Positions 1 to 6,609 of a stretch of DNA of 16,025 nucleotides are shown one piece after another. The DNA is from Methylophilaceae bacterium UBA6140. Lineage in GTDB: Bacteria > Pseudomonadota > Gammaproteobacteria > Burkholderiales > Methylophilaceae. The stretch spans positions 8,139 to 24,163 of the forward strand of contig DIVE01000144.1 in assembly GCA_002423265.1 (NCBI GenBank). Direction: 5' to 3'. Made by a program: the position numbers and the translations under genes. The notes beneath the pieces are model-generated. The model did no database searches, was not told the DNA's origin, and saw only the letters and a list, made by a program, of their open reading frames with translations. How positions within the stretch are numbered: the first letter of the stretch is position 1; each line of letters starts with the position of its first letter.

Positions 1-180
1 GTGGCGCAATATGAAGTCCTGCAATGGCTGGCGCTGGAGCAGGGCGTGGATGCCGGCGCGGTACAGACGCCGCCGATCAGCGGCGGCAAGCGCTTGAGTA
101 ACGCCCGCATGCTGGCGAGCGGATTCGACTTGCAGTATGCGGATTACCGCAGCGGTTACGGTGCGCTGCTGGCCGGCTGA
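1..180 (+). CDS. SDR / NAD-dependent epimerase-type protein, C-terminal fragment
   Basis: Open reading frame 1 runs from the window edge to TGA at 178-180; the real start lies outside the window. The last 59 codons include a GGKRLSNARML segment and end DYRSGYGALLAG. That tail is typical of bacterial SDR-superfamily proteins of the YeeZ-like (NAD-dependent epimerase/dehydratase) type, where 'KR.SN.R....GF...YPDYR.GY' closes the protein. The Rossmann fold and catalytic residues are not in view, so the substrate cannot be stated. It ends tail-to-tail with the minus-strand decarboxylase and the two coding ends overlap by 25 bases. The family call rests only on the tail and is moderately sure. Confidence 0.7.
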   Translation: MAQYEVLQWLALEQGVDAGAVQTPPISGGKRLSNARMLASGFDLQYADYRSGYGALLAG

Positions 181-1625
181 GCGCGTACGGCATCGAGCAG
201 TGCCTGCAGGTCTTCTTCCTGCGTGAAAGGGTTCATCAGCGTCGTGCGCAGCCACAGTGTGCCGTGCAGTTCGACTTGCGTCAGATGGAAACCACCGCTT
301 TCGACCAGACATTTGCGAACTTCGGCCTGATGCCGGTTCAGCTCAGATGCATTTATCCCTGCGGCCAAGTGGCGGAAGCAGACGATGTTGGTTTGCGGCT
401 GCATCAATAATTCGAAATCGACCGCTGCGGCGATCATGGCGGCAAAGCGGCGGGCCTTGTCAAAGGCTTCGTCCACCAGCAGTGCCATCCCTTCCACGCC
501 GTAAAGCGAAAAAGCCGCCCATAGCTTCAGCGCCATCATGCGTTTGGTGCATTCCAGCGTGCGGTAGCTGACGTTGAAATCCTGCTCTTCTTGTGGTTTG
601 TCCTGAAACAGGTAAGAGGCATCCTGCGCGAACGCCAGCCGGCCTTTGTCTGCCGACCTGAACAACACGGCGGAAACCGTAGCCGGCATGTAAAGCAGCT
701 TGTGACCGTCCCAGGTGACGGAATCCGCCAGTGCGATACCGTCCAGCATGGAGCTGTGCCGGTTCGAGAGCAGGGCAGAGGCGCCGTGGGCGCCGTCAAC
801 GTGCAGCCACAAGTGGTGCGCGGCGCAATATTCACCGATGGCCCGTAGCGGATCGACACTGCCAGTCGGTGTGCAGGCCGCGTTGGCGACCACCGCCATG
901 ACAATTTCACCGTCTTGGCGGCAGGCTTCATGGGCTTCGGTAATCGCATCCGGTCGCATGCGGCCGTCAACGTCGGTAGCAATCGTCACCACCGCTTCGG
1001 TGCCAAGCCCCATGATGCCTGCGGCGCGTGCGATCGAGTAATGGCTGTGTTCCGACGCGATGATACGCAGTCGGCGTTCTGCCGTCACGCCGTGTCGCCA
1101 TATCCGGTTTTCACCGGCATGCTGACGCGCCGCCAGCAGCGCAGTGAGGTTGGCCTGCGCGCCGCCCGAGGTCAGTACGCCGTTGACGGCAGCGGATTGC
1201 CAGCCGATCAGTGCGCTCAGCCAGCGCAGCACCTGGCGTTCGAGCATGGTCGCGGTCGGGCCGGTTTCGTAGACTGCCATTGCCTGATTGGTCAGCGATG
1301 CGACCAGATCGCACAGGGCCGCGACCGGCAGCGGCGTCGCCACCTGATGACCCAGATTGCGCGGGTGGTGGATAGCGAGATTACCCGGCAGGATGTCGAG
1401 CTTCAGTTTTTCTAGCAGGCCGTTGAGATCAACTGAAGGCTGCTGCGGCAGCGGCTGTTGCCAGTGATTGTCTTCGGTCGTCGGCTCGCGCCATTGCAGC
1501 ACCGGGCGCCGGGCATCGAGGCTGTTCTGTAGTTCTTGCGCCAGCAGGTCGATCAGCGCGTGGCCGCTGACGCGGAAAACCTCGGCGTCGAACATTTCCA
1601 GCAGCGTTTTCCTGGCAGTGTTCAT
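156..1625 (-). CDS. PLP-dependent group II amino-acid decarboxylase
   Basis: A 489-residue protein of the pyridoxal-dependent decarboxylase family (group II: aromatic-L-amino-acid, diaminobutyrate, tyrosine and glutamate decarboxylases). It would decarboxylate an amino acid in the cytoplasm; the substrate cannot be read from sequence. Visible motifs are a TSGGAQANLTAL phosphate/PLP-binding stretch, HVDGAHG with the Asp (about D277) that pairs with the PLP ring nitrogen, and WDGHKLLYMP with the Schiff-base lysine at about K309, preceded by His. Length matches the family. I chose ATG at 1623-1625 rather than the TTG eight codons upstream because it overlaps the stop of the upstream oxygenase gene as ATGA and has a GGGAG ribosome site about seven bases before it. 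It is the second gene of a two-gene operon, so translation is probably coupled. Family call is very sure; substrate is open. Confidence 0.92.
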   Translation of the reverse strand: MNTARKTLLEMFDAEVFRVSGHALIDLLAQELQNSLDARRPVLQWREPTTEDNHWQQPLPQQPSVDLNGLLEKLKLDILPGNLAIHHPRNLGHQVATPLPVAALCDLVASLTNQAMAVYETGPTATMLERQVLRWLSALIGWQSAAVNGVLTSGGAQANLTALLAARQHAGENRIWRHGVTAERRLRIIASEHSHYSIARAAGIMGLGTEAVVTIATDVDGRMRPDAITEAHEACRQDGEIVMAVVANAACTPTGSVDPLRAIGEYCAAHHLWLHVDGAHGASALLSNRHSSMLDGIALADSVTWDGHKLLYMPATVSAVLFRSADKGRLAFAQDASYLFQDKPQEEQDFNVSYRTLECTKRMMALKLWAAFSLYGVEGMALLVDEAFDKARRFAAMIAAAVDFELLMQPQTNIVCFRHLAAGINASELNRHQAEVRKCLVESGGFHLTQVELHGTLWLRTTLMNPFTQEEDLQALLDAVRAQPASSAP

Positions 1626-2284
1626 TGTTGCTCCCGCGTTCTGAACCAACCCGTCAGGCTGATGCGCTCGCGCCGCGCCGGCAGTACCTCGTGGAAGAAG
1701 CGGCCGGAGAGAAACAGCAGTAGGCGGCCGCCCAGCGGCAGGATGCCGATGTGGGCGGGAGATAAGGGAGTTCTGGTCTTGTCGGAAGCATCGAGATACA
1801 GCCGCAATTCGCCGCCATCCTCCGGCTGCCAGTCCTGGTTCAGATAGAGAATGGCGCTCAGCTGTCGCTCCTGTTGACCCCTGAATTGATCCAGATGGCG
1901 GTGATAGACGGCGCCGGGCGGATATATCGCGAAATGGGTTTCAAATTCGGCAAGGCCGAGAAAGAAGGCCCGGTTGAGATTGCCTTGCAGCGTCTGCATG
2001 CGAGCAAGATAAATTGCCTGTTCATCGCTGGCGGTGTTTTCGTCGAGCCAGCAAGTCGAATCCCCGCGCATGGTCTTGATCACCTGGTGCTGAGTATCTT
2101 TGCCGATGCCCGCTGCATGCATCCGTCCGGATGCATGCAATGCCCTGGCCTGCAGGTTCAGTGCGCTTACAGTCGCATGCGGGAGAAAATCATCGCTGAT
2201 GGTATAGCCGTGTTCAGCAATCTCGTTGAGCAGCGTTTCTGTGACCGGGCAGGACTGATCTGTGGTTTGCATGGTGAGCGGCAT
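1622..2284 (-). CDS. 2-oxoglutarate/Fe(II)-dependent oxygenase (prolyl-4-hydroxylase-like)
   Basis: A 220-residue oxygenase of the 2OG-Fe(II) superfamily, P4Hc type. The iron triad is visible as HRHLD (H130, D132) and FFHEV (H198), and an Arg near R207 in the following strand (RISLTGWFR) would bind 2-oxoglutarate. Between them lies the usual LSAILYLN....DGGELRLY core. Related bacterial proteins hydroxylate proline, other amino acids or small molecules; the target here is unknown. The frame stays open to 2356, but that would run into the divergent tRNA promoter. ATG 2284 (or ATG 2272) is therefore preferred; a GGCGG lies just upstream of 2284. The gene is first in an operon with the decarboxylase (4-base overlap), which suggests that both act on the same amino acid or product. 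That link is an inference. Confidence 0.88.
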   Translation of the reverse strand: MPLTMQTTDQSCPVTETLLNEIAEHGYTISDDFLPHATVSALNLQARALHASGRMHAAGIGKDTQHQVIKTMRGDSTCWLDENTASDEQAIYLARMQTLQGNLNRAFFLGLAEFETHFAIYPPGAVYHRHLDQFRGQQERQLSAILYLNQDWQPEDGGELRLYLDASDKTRTPLSPAHIGILPLGGRLLLFLSGRFFHEVLPARRERISLTGWFRTREQQ

Positions 2285-2312
2285 TATACCGCCACAAAGG
2301 GCAGAGTTTTGT

Positions 2313-2341
2313 TTGCGTCGCTGACCGCAATGCGCTAGAAT
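2313..2341 (+). promoter_or_regulatory. sigma70 promoter of the tRNA-Val gene
   Basis: TTGCGT at 2313-2318 and TAGAAT at 2336-2341 are separated by exactly 17 bases, close to the sigma70 consensus. A GC-rich stretch (GCGCAGC, 2342-2348) follows the -10 box, as is usual at stringently controlled stable-RNA promoters. Transcription would start near 2348, about 20 bases before the mature tRNA. The divergent oxygenase gene starts about 30 bases to the left. Confidence 0.75.
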
Positions 2342-2352
2342 GCGCAGCTCTC

Positions 2353-2368
2353 GCATTTAGACAAATGC
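2353..2368 (+). other. leader hairpin abutting the tRNA 5' end
   Basis: GCATTT (2353-2358) and AAATGC (2363-2368) form a perfect 6-bp stem around AGAC. The stem ends exactly one base before the mature 5' end of the tRNA, so it forms the precursor leader next to the RNase P cut. A role in processing is an inference. Confidence 0.55.
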
Positions 2369-2445
2369 AGGCGCGTAGCTCAGCTGGTTAGAGCACCACC
2401 TTGACATGGTGGGGGTCGTTGGTTCGAGTCCAATCGCGCCTACCA
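2369..2445 (+). tRNA. tRNA-Val (anticodon GAC)
   Basis: A complete 77-base cloverleaf with encoded CCA. The acceptor stem AGGCGCG (2369-2375) pairs fully with CGCGCCT (2435-2441), with discriminator A2442 and CCA 2443-2445. The D arm is GCTC..GAGC. The anticodon stem CCACC/GGTGG encloses the loop TTGACAT, giving anticodon GAC, which reads valine GUC. The T arm GTTGG/CCAAT encloses TTCGAGT. It has its own promoter and terminator. Such tRNA 3' ends are common integration sites, and accessory genes follow immediately to the right. Confidence 0.97.
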
Positions 2446-2492
2446 AATATGGGTCTACAGGTTCCCGCCAAATACGGGGCACCAGGTTCCCG
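2443..2492 (+). repeat. 25-bp tandem duplication starting in the tRNA CCA end
   Basis: Two head-to-tail 25-bp units, 2443-2467 and 2468-2492, match at 21 of 25 positions (both begin CCAAATA and end CAGGTTCCCG; differences at unit positions 8, 12, 14 and 15). The first unit begins with the CC of the tRNA's CCA. The array lies between the tRNA and its terminator, so it is transcribed as the 3' trailer. Confidence 0.8.
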
Positions 2493-2494
2493 AC

Positions 2495-2524
2495 AAAAGC
2501 CGCTTGATGCGGCTTTTTTGTTTT
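2495..2524 (+). terminator. intrinsic terminator of the tRNA unit
   Basis: AAAAGCCGC (2495-2503) pairs with GCGGCTTTT (2509-2517) around TTGAT and is followed by a T-rich run (TTTTTTGTTTTT). This is a textbook Rho-independent terminator. It separates the tRNA unit from the transglycosylase gene. Confidence 0.9.
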
Positions 2525-2633
2525 TGCTTCTCGCATATGCGGTCAAACCGTCAGCAAACCCCGATTCCTGATCAGCATCGTTCAACCAGCAGGACGTTTT
2601 TCGTACCAGCCTGATGCTGAAAAGGTTAACGAT

Positions 2634-3626
2634 ATGAGCAAAAGAAATTATTCTGCCGATCGCGCAGTCACTCAGGATTTCGACGATCTGTTTGCCGCAC
2701 AGCCGGCCCGGCCGTTGCCTGCTCAAATGCGTGTTTCGCGTCATTCCCATTTCAGGGAGGACATCTCCGCCGACAACATGGGTACTGAAATGCATGGCAA
2801 CAGCAGGCGCTGGGGCGATGCTTCGCAGGAAGTGCAGTCGCGTGCCGTGCAGGCGATTGTCTATGCCGCTGAGAAAGTTGGTTTATCTACGCACGATACG
2901 GCCTATCTGCTGGCCATCGCCCGCCATGAGTCCGGTTTCAACCCCGATGCGGCATCGCGCAGAACCAGCGCCTCCGGCCTCGGCCAGGTGATCAACCGCA
3001 CTGGCGCTGCCTACGGGCTCAACAACGAAAACCGTTTTGATATAAATGCCAATGCAGCGGCATTCGTCGGTTACTTCAAGGACATGCAGCACGTTGCCGA
3101 GCGGCGCGGTAAATCTGAGGAATACATCTACAAGTATTACCATGACGGCCCATCCGGGAATTACGGCGGACGCTCGATCGCGCGCAAGGAGATCATGCCG
3201 CGCGTGGATGATTTCGAGCAGGCACTGCGATCACAGGGTAATGAATTTCACCAGGCCGCGGCTGCCGGCGTCTATCGCGCCGCTGTCGATTGTCTCGATG
3301 ACTGCAGGACGGAGGCGGAAAAGCATGCGCTGCTTGCCCGCGTGGTCAGAAAGCACCCTGAACTGCCGGAGCTTGCTACAGCTTTTGCCGCACGCCAGCA
3401 GGCGTTGACCGTAGCTGCGGGCGAGCAGACATCCACTCCTCCGGACACCCTCTCATTCCGCAAGGTTTCACTGCAGGATGCCACCGCTTACTCAGGATTC
3501 TTGGCAAGAAGGGTGGACGACATCATCGCAACCAACCTGGCGCATGGAAGATTGCCGGATATTGCGCGCAGTGAAATGCTGGCCGATATCGCGCAACCCT
3601 ATGCCGACCAAGGCAGACATATCTGA
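2634..3626 (+). CDS. lytic transglycosylase (SLT domain) without signal peptide
   Basis: A 330-residue protein with a lysozyme-like SLT domain at about residues 75-185. It carries the catalytic Glu in ARHESGFNPDA (E99), the following SGLGQV motif, and a YYHDGPSGNY active-site stretch. The enzyme would cut the MurNAc-GlcNAc bond of peptidoglycan and form 1,6-anhydro ends. A polar 70-residue N-terminus and a 140-residue helical, Ala/Arg-rich C-terminal region flank the domain. No signal peptide or membrane segment is visible, so export must use another route: T4SS translocation, phage-like lysis, or unknown. ATG 2634 has GAAAAGG about nine bases upstream. An inverted pair TCAGCATC (2572-2579)/GATGCTGA (2613-2620) lies just before that ribosome site. 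A VirB1-type enzyme follows 146 bases downstream. It could be a structural T4SS/phage hydrolase or an antibacterial effector; the enzyme class is sure, the role is not. Confidence 0.88.
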   Translation: MSKRNYSADRAVTQDFDDLFAAQPARPLPAQMRVSRHSHFREDISADNMGTEMHGNSRRWGDASQEVQSRAVQAIVYAAEKVGLSTHDTAYLLAIARHESGFNPDAASRRTSASGLGQVINRTGAAYGLNNENRFDINANAAAFVGYFKDMQHVAERRGKSEEYIYKYYHDGPSGNYGGRSIARKEIMPRVDDFEQALRSQGNEFHQAAAAGVYRAAVDCLDDCRTEAEKHALLARVVRKHPELPELATAFAARQQALTVAAGEQTSTPPDTLSFRKVSLQDATAYSGFLARRVDDIIATNLAHGRLPDIARSEMLADIAQPYADQGRHI

Positions 3627-3661
3627 TCCCTCTGCATTCGCAGACAGGATAACGCCGGTAT

Positions 3662-3679
3662 ATCACCTGTTCAGGTGAT
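3662..3679. repeat. 18-bp perfect palindrome between the two transglycosylase genes
   Basis: ATCACCTG and CAGGTGAT are exact reverse complements separated by TT. No T tract follows, so it is a poor terminator. The symmetry suits a dimeric regulator binding site or a small RNA hairpin. Confidence 0.5.
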
Positions 3680-3721
3680 GAGGCGGCTGCACTACCTCAA
3701 TAGACTCGAAGCTGAATCCAT

Positions 3722-3737
3722 CGACCGTAGACGGTCG
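3722..3737. repeat. short hairpin upstream of the virB1-like gene
   Basis: CGACCG and CGGTCG form a perfect 6-bp stem with loop TAGA, about 35 bases before the GTG start of the VirB1-like gene. Just after it an AAGGAG precedes a three-codon reading frame (ATG CCG TGA, 3754-3762) ahead of the real ribosome site GAGGAG. This may be a control element or chance. Confidence 0.4.
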
Positions 3738-3772
3738 GGAATTGCAAGGAGTGATGCCGTGAGGAGACAGCC

Positions 3773-4399
3773 GTGGACTTTCCCGTGTTAGCCGCAGAAT
3801 GCGCGCCCTGGGTGGCGCCGCAAACGCTGGAGGCCATTGTCAGGACAGAATCCGGTTTCCGTCCCTACGCCATCGGCGTCAACAAGGGTTTTCGCCTCAT
3901 CCGTCAACCGGTCAGCCGCGAAGAGGCCATCGTTACCGCCCGCTGGCTGATCGGAAACGGCTATAACATTGATCTCGGCCTGGGGCAGATCAATTCCGCA
4001 AATCTGACTCGCTTGGGGCTGTCCGTCGAGGACGCCTTCGACCCTTGCAGAAATCTGGCTGCTTCAGCAACCATACTTGGTGAAAACTATCGCTCGGCCA
4101 GACAACAGGCGACCGATGACCAGCAGGCATTGCGGGCCGCATTGTCAGCCTACAACACCGGTTCTTTTTCGCGCGGATTTTCCAATGGTTATGTCCAGAA
4201 AGTCCTCAGTAATGCCGGTGCAGCAGCGCCGGCGCCGGTTGCGCCGCAAATCAGTCAACGTTCGCGGCAGGCTGTGAAACCAGATTCGAACCCCGCCTTG
4301 CCGGTAGCGGATGCCGGATATCCCCCGGTCTATACCATTCATGTGGGTGAAAACGGCACGACCGTGCGCGATGCGCAGGGCGTGATGGTGTTTGAATGA
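3773..4399 (+). CDS. virB1: VirB1-like lytic transglycosylase of a type IV secretion system
   Basis: A 208-residue SLT-family protein of the VirB1 type, which locally opens peptidoglycan for assembly of a conjugation/T4SS channel. The opening AAECAPWVAPQTLEAIVR followed by TESGF (catalytic E26), then LGLGQINSANL and ALSAYNTGSF, follows the VirB1 pattern. The C-terminal 60 residues are a Pro/Ala-rich linker with a short YTIHVGENGTTVR tail, as in VirB1* regions. No obvious signal peptide is present; the protein starts only a few residues before the domain. GTG 3773 has a GAGGAG ribosome site eight bases upstream. The stop overlaps the next ATG by four bases (ATGA), so the two genes are coupled. 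In intact loci virB2 onward should follow; here a chimeric virD4 follows directly, which points to a large deletion. Family call is confident. Confidence 0.88.
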   Translation: MDFPVLAAECAPWVAPQTLEAIVRTESGFRPYAIGVNKGFRLIRQPVSREEAIVTARWLIGNGYNIDLGLGQINSANLTRLGLSVEDAFDPCRNLAASATILGENYRSARQQATDDQQALRAALSAYNTGSFSRGFSNGYVQKVLSNAGAAAPAPVAPQISQRSRQAVKPDSNPALPVADAGYPPVYTIHVGENGTTVRDAQGVMVFE

Positions 4400-6363
4400 A
4401 CAAGCGCCTTCAGTCGATCATCGTGCGGGCAGGGCATTTTTTTGCTCGTTCAAATTGGTTACCGGCCATGCGGATGCTCGCAGCTTTTGTGATACTGGGT
4501 TTGCCGCCGGTCAGCCATGCCGAAGCCGAACGCGAGTCTGTCGTCATCACCGGCGATTCAGCGGGCGCCTCCTGCCGCCGGGTGGCGGTCGGACTTGTCA
4601 AATACCAGCTGCACCATTCCTGGTTTGCCGGCATGACCGGCTGGGGCCGCGGCAAACCCAAAGTCACTGATATGCGCGCCGAGCTTTATGTTTATGACCG
4701 CCATGACCGCAAACTGTCGAAAATGCTGGAGATCGAGGCGCCGCGCAAGTGGCGCGAAGATACGCAGTTTGAACTGACTCCGCGCATTTTGCCGGACGGG
4801 GAAATCATCTTCATGCTGCGTGGCGGTTGTGGCAACGGCAATCAGAGTTGTCGGGAATCGCGCCATTTCAAGTTGACAGGCCCCTTTCGCAGCCGCCACG
4901 GGCAAGCCTGCTATCTGTTCAATCCGGCGGCGGTTGATTACCGCACGCATCGTTATAACCCGCTTTCCTACATCAGCAGCGACCCCAATTTTCGTATCGA
5001 CGACGTGCAGAAAATCGCGAACATGCTGTTTCCCGACATGCCGGGCGTCGATGTCATCTGGACCGCAACGCCGCGCAGCCTGTTTCTCGGCATTGTGCTG
5101 ATGCTGGCGGAAACCCCGGGCAAACCGGTGACGCTCGGGCAGGTCGTGCGTGAATCGCTGATGGAGGGTGACGGTGCCCAGTATTTCGCCCGCCTGGTTA
5201 ATGAGCGCGCGGCAACGGACAAACCATATTCCAATGCCTGCGTGCGGGCGCTCAACAGCTATATCTCGATTACCGCAGAAAACACCCGCGCCGGCGTCAT
5301 GACTTCGTTCCGCTCGCGGCTGGAGCTGTGGATGAACCCGCTGGTGGATGCCGCCACCAGTGAAAATGATTTTGACCTGCGCGACGTACGCAAACGGCGC
5401 ATGTCGGTGTATCTCGGCGTCACACCGGATAACCTGGAGCGCATGGCCCCGCTGCTCAACCTGTTCTTCCAGCAGCTGATCGATCTCAACACGCGCGAAC
5501 TCCCCAACCAGAATGCCGCCATTCGCCATAGCTGCCTGCTGCTGATGGATGAATTCACCGCCATCGGCAAGATCGGCATCCTTTCCAAAGGCATCAGCTA
5601 TATCGCCGGTTACGGCTTGCGCATGCTGCCCATCATCCAGAGTCCGGCACAGCTGGTGGAAGTCTACGGGCAGGAAGGCGCACAGAATTTCACCACCAAC
5701 CATGCCCTCAACATCATCTTCCCGCCCAAGGCTTCGGAATCGCAGACCGCGAAGGAAATTTCCGAATGGCTCGGCAACCAGACCGTATCCGGCATCATGC
5801 TCTCCAAGCCGCGCAGCATTTTGCATCGCAGCTTCGATAAACAGAACCTGCAGATTTCAGACCAGCAGCGGCCCTTGCTGTTACCGCAGGAAATCACCGG
5901 CCTCGGTAGCGGCCGCGAATTGATCGTCGTTGAGAACACGCCACCCATCCTCGCCAGCAAGGTGGTGTACTACAAGGACAAGGTCTTTATCGACCGTCTC
6001 AGGAAAATCTCGCCATCGCTGCGCAGCGGCGGTGCAGCAATTCCGAGCAAGCGCCAGATGGACGATGCCATCCGGCGCGGTGAGCTTGCTGCCGGCGTGC
6101 CGCGCATCGACCTCGAAGCCCACCACAAGGCAACCGGCGGCGATATCCCGCTCAAGGTGGTTGCGCCACCTGCCAAGAGCGGCGGCGCGACGGTCAAACG
6201 TCCGGTGACTGCGGAAGACATTGCCAACATGGCCAACCTCAACACGACCGATTTCAGCGTTGATTTCTCGCAGGTGAAAAAGCCGGAAGGTGAACTCACC
6301 GAAGAAAAACTCAAGGCCTATGCCGACGATCTGTGCCGGGCAATGGGCATGCAGATCGATTAG
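4396..6363 (+). CDS. chimera: signal-peptide protein fused to truncated VirD4/TraG coupling ATPase
   Basis: A 655-residue open frame in two parts. Residues 1-42 look like a signal peptide (hydrophobic core about 22-41, cut after SHA), followed by a Cys-containing domain to about residue 160 that I do not recognise. From about residue 158 (HFKLTGPFRSRHGQACYLFNP region, nt 4867-4930) the sequence becomes a VirD4/TraG coupling protein: NPLSYIS, MLFP, WTATPRSLFLGI, Walker B LLLMDEFTAIG (D385, E386), IIQS, QRPLLLPQE and VVYYKD all follow in the family's order. The family's N-terminal membrane helices and Walker A (P-loop) are absent. The protein therefore cannot bind ATP normally, and its signal peptide would send a cytoplasmic domain to the periplasm. 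The join lies where VirD4 proteins have 'ENFxLTSGFR' after Walker A, so a deletion between short matching sequences is likely. The C-terminal 120 residues are a polar extension. It overlaps virB1 by ATGA. It is probably a non-functional relic, although the frame is intact. Confidence 0.85.
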   Translation: MNKRLQSIIVRAGHFFARSNWLPAMRMLAAFVILGLPPVSHAEAERESVVITGDSAGASCRRVAVGLVKYQLHHSWFAGMTGWGRGKPKVTDMRAELYVYDRHDRKLSKMLEIEAPRKWREDTQFELTPRILPDGEIIFMLRGGCGNGNQSCRESRHFKLTGPFRSRHGQACYLFNPAAVDYRTHRYNPLSYISSDPNFRIDDVQKIANMLFPDMPGVDVIWTATPRSLFLGIVLMLAETPGKPVTLGQVVRESLMEGDGAQYFARLVNERAATDKPYSNACVRALNSYISITAENTRAGVMTSFRSRLELWMNPLVDAATSENDFDLRDVRKRRMSVYLGVTPDNLERMAPLLNLFFQQLIDLNTRELPNQNAAIRHSCLLLMDEFTAIGKIGILSKGISYIAGYGLRMLPIIQSPAQLVEVYGQEGAQNFTTNHALNIIFPPKASESQTAKEISEWLGNQTVSGIMLSKPRSILHRSFDKQNLQISDQQRPLLLPQEITGLGSGRELIVVENTPPILASKVVYYKDKVFIDRLRKISPSLRSGGAAIPSKRQMDDAIRRGELAAGVPRIDLEAHHKATGGDIPLKVVAPPAKSGGATVKRPVTAEDIANMANLNTTDFSVDFSQVKKPEGELTEEKLKAYADDLCRAMGMQID

Positions 6364-6609
6364 GTACGCCCATGTGTATCTAGGAATCGTGCGCTGATAG
6401 TTGTTTTGCTTATGGCACAGACCCCGATCATTCCGCACATCATTTGCATATTTCATGGGTCAGCCTGCAGAAATGCAAGGCACACGTTAACAGCCTGCAA
6501 ATAGGCATTCGCAAACCCCATCCAGGCCTTGCGGTCGTTTGATTCATAGCAGTACACAAGAAATTGCGCCCCATTGGTTTGATAACAAAAACTGAAAGAG
6601 GAGATGAGC
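6364..6609. other. intergenic region with spaced direct repeat, probable promoter region
   Basis: The 246 bases before the first metalloprotease gene contain no convincing ORF. CAGCCTGCA occurs twice, at 6461-6469 and 6491-6499, exactly 30 bases apart (about three helical turns), with GTTAAC between. This could be a regulator site. I could not identify a clear -35/-10 pair. Confidence 0.35.

Noticed and set aside
2284..2289. Perfect TATAAT on the minus strand before the oxygenase gene
   Set aside because: No matching -35 at 16-18 bases, and it would place the start site almost on the start codon; left as unproven.
4558..5826. Long minus-strand frame of 422 codons
   Set aside because: It is antisense to the VirD4 part, whose motifs are unmistakable; the His/Arg/Gln-rich translation is a shadow.
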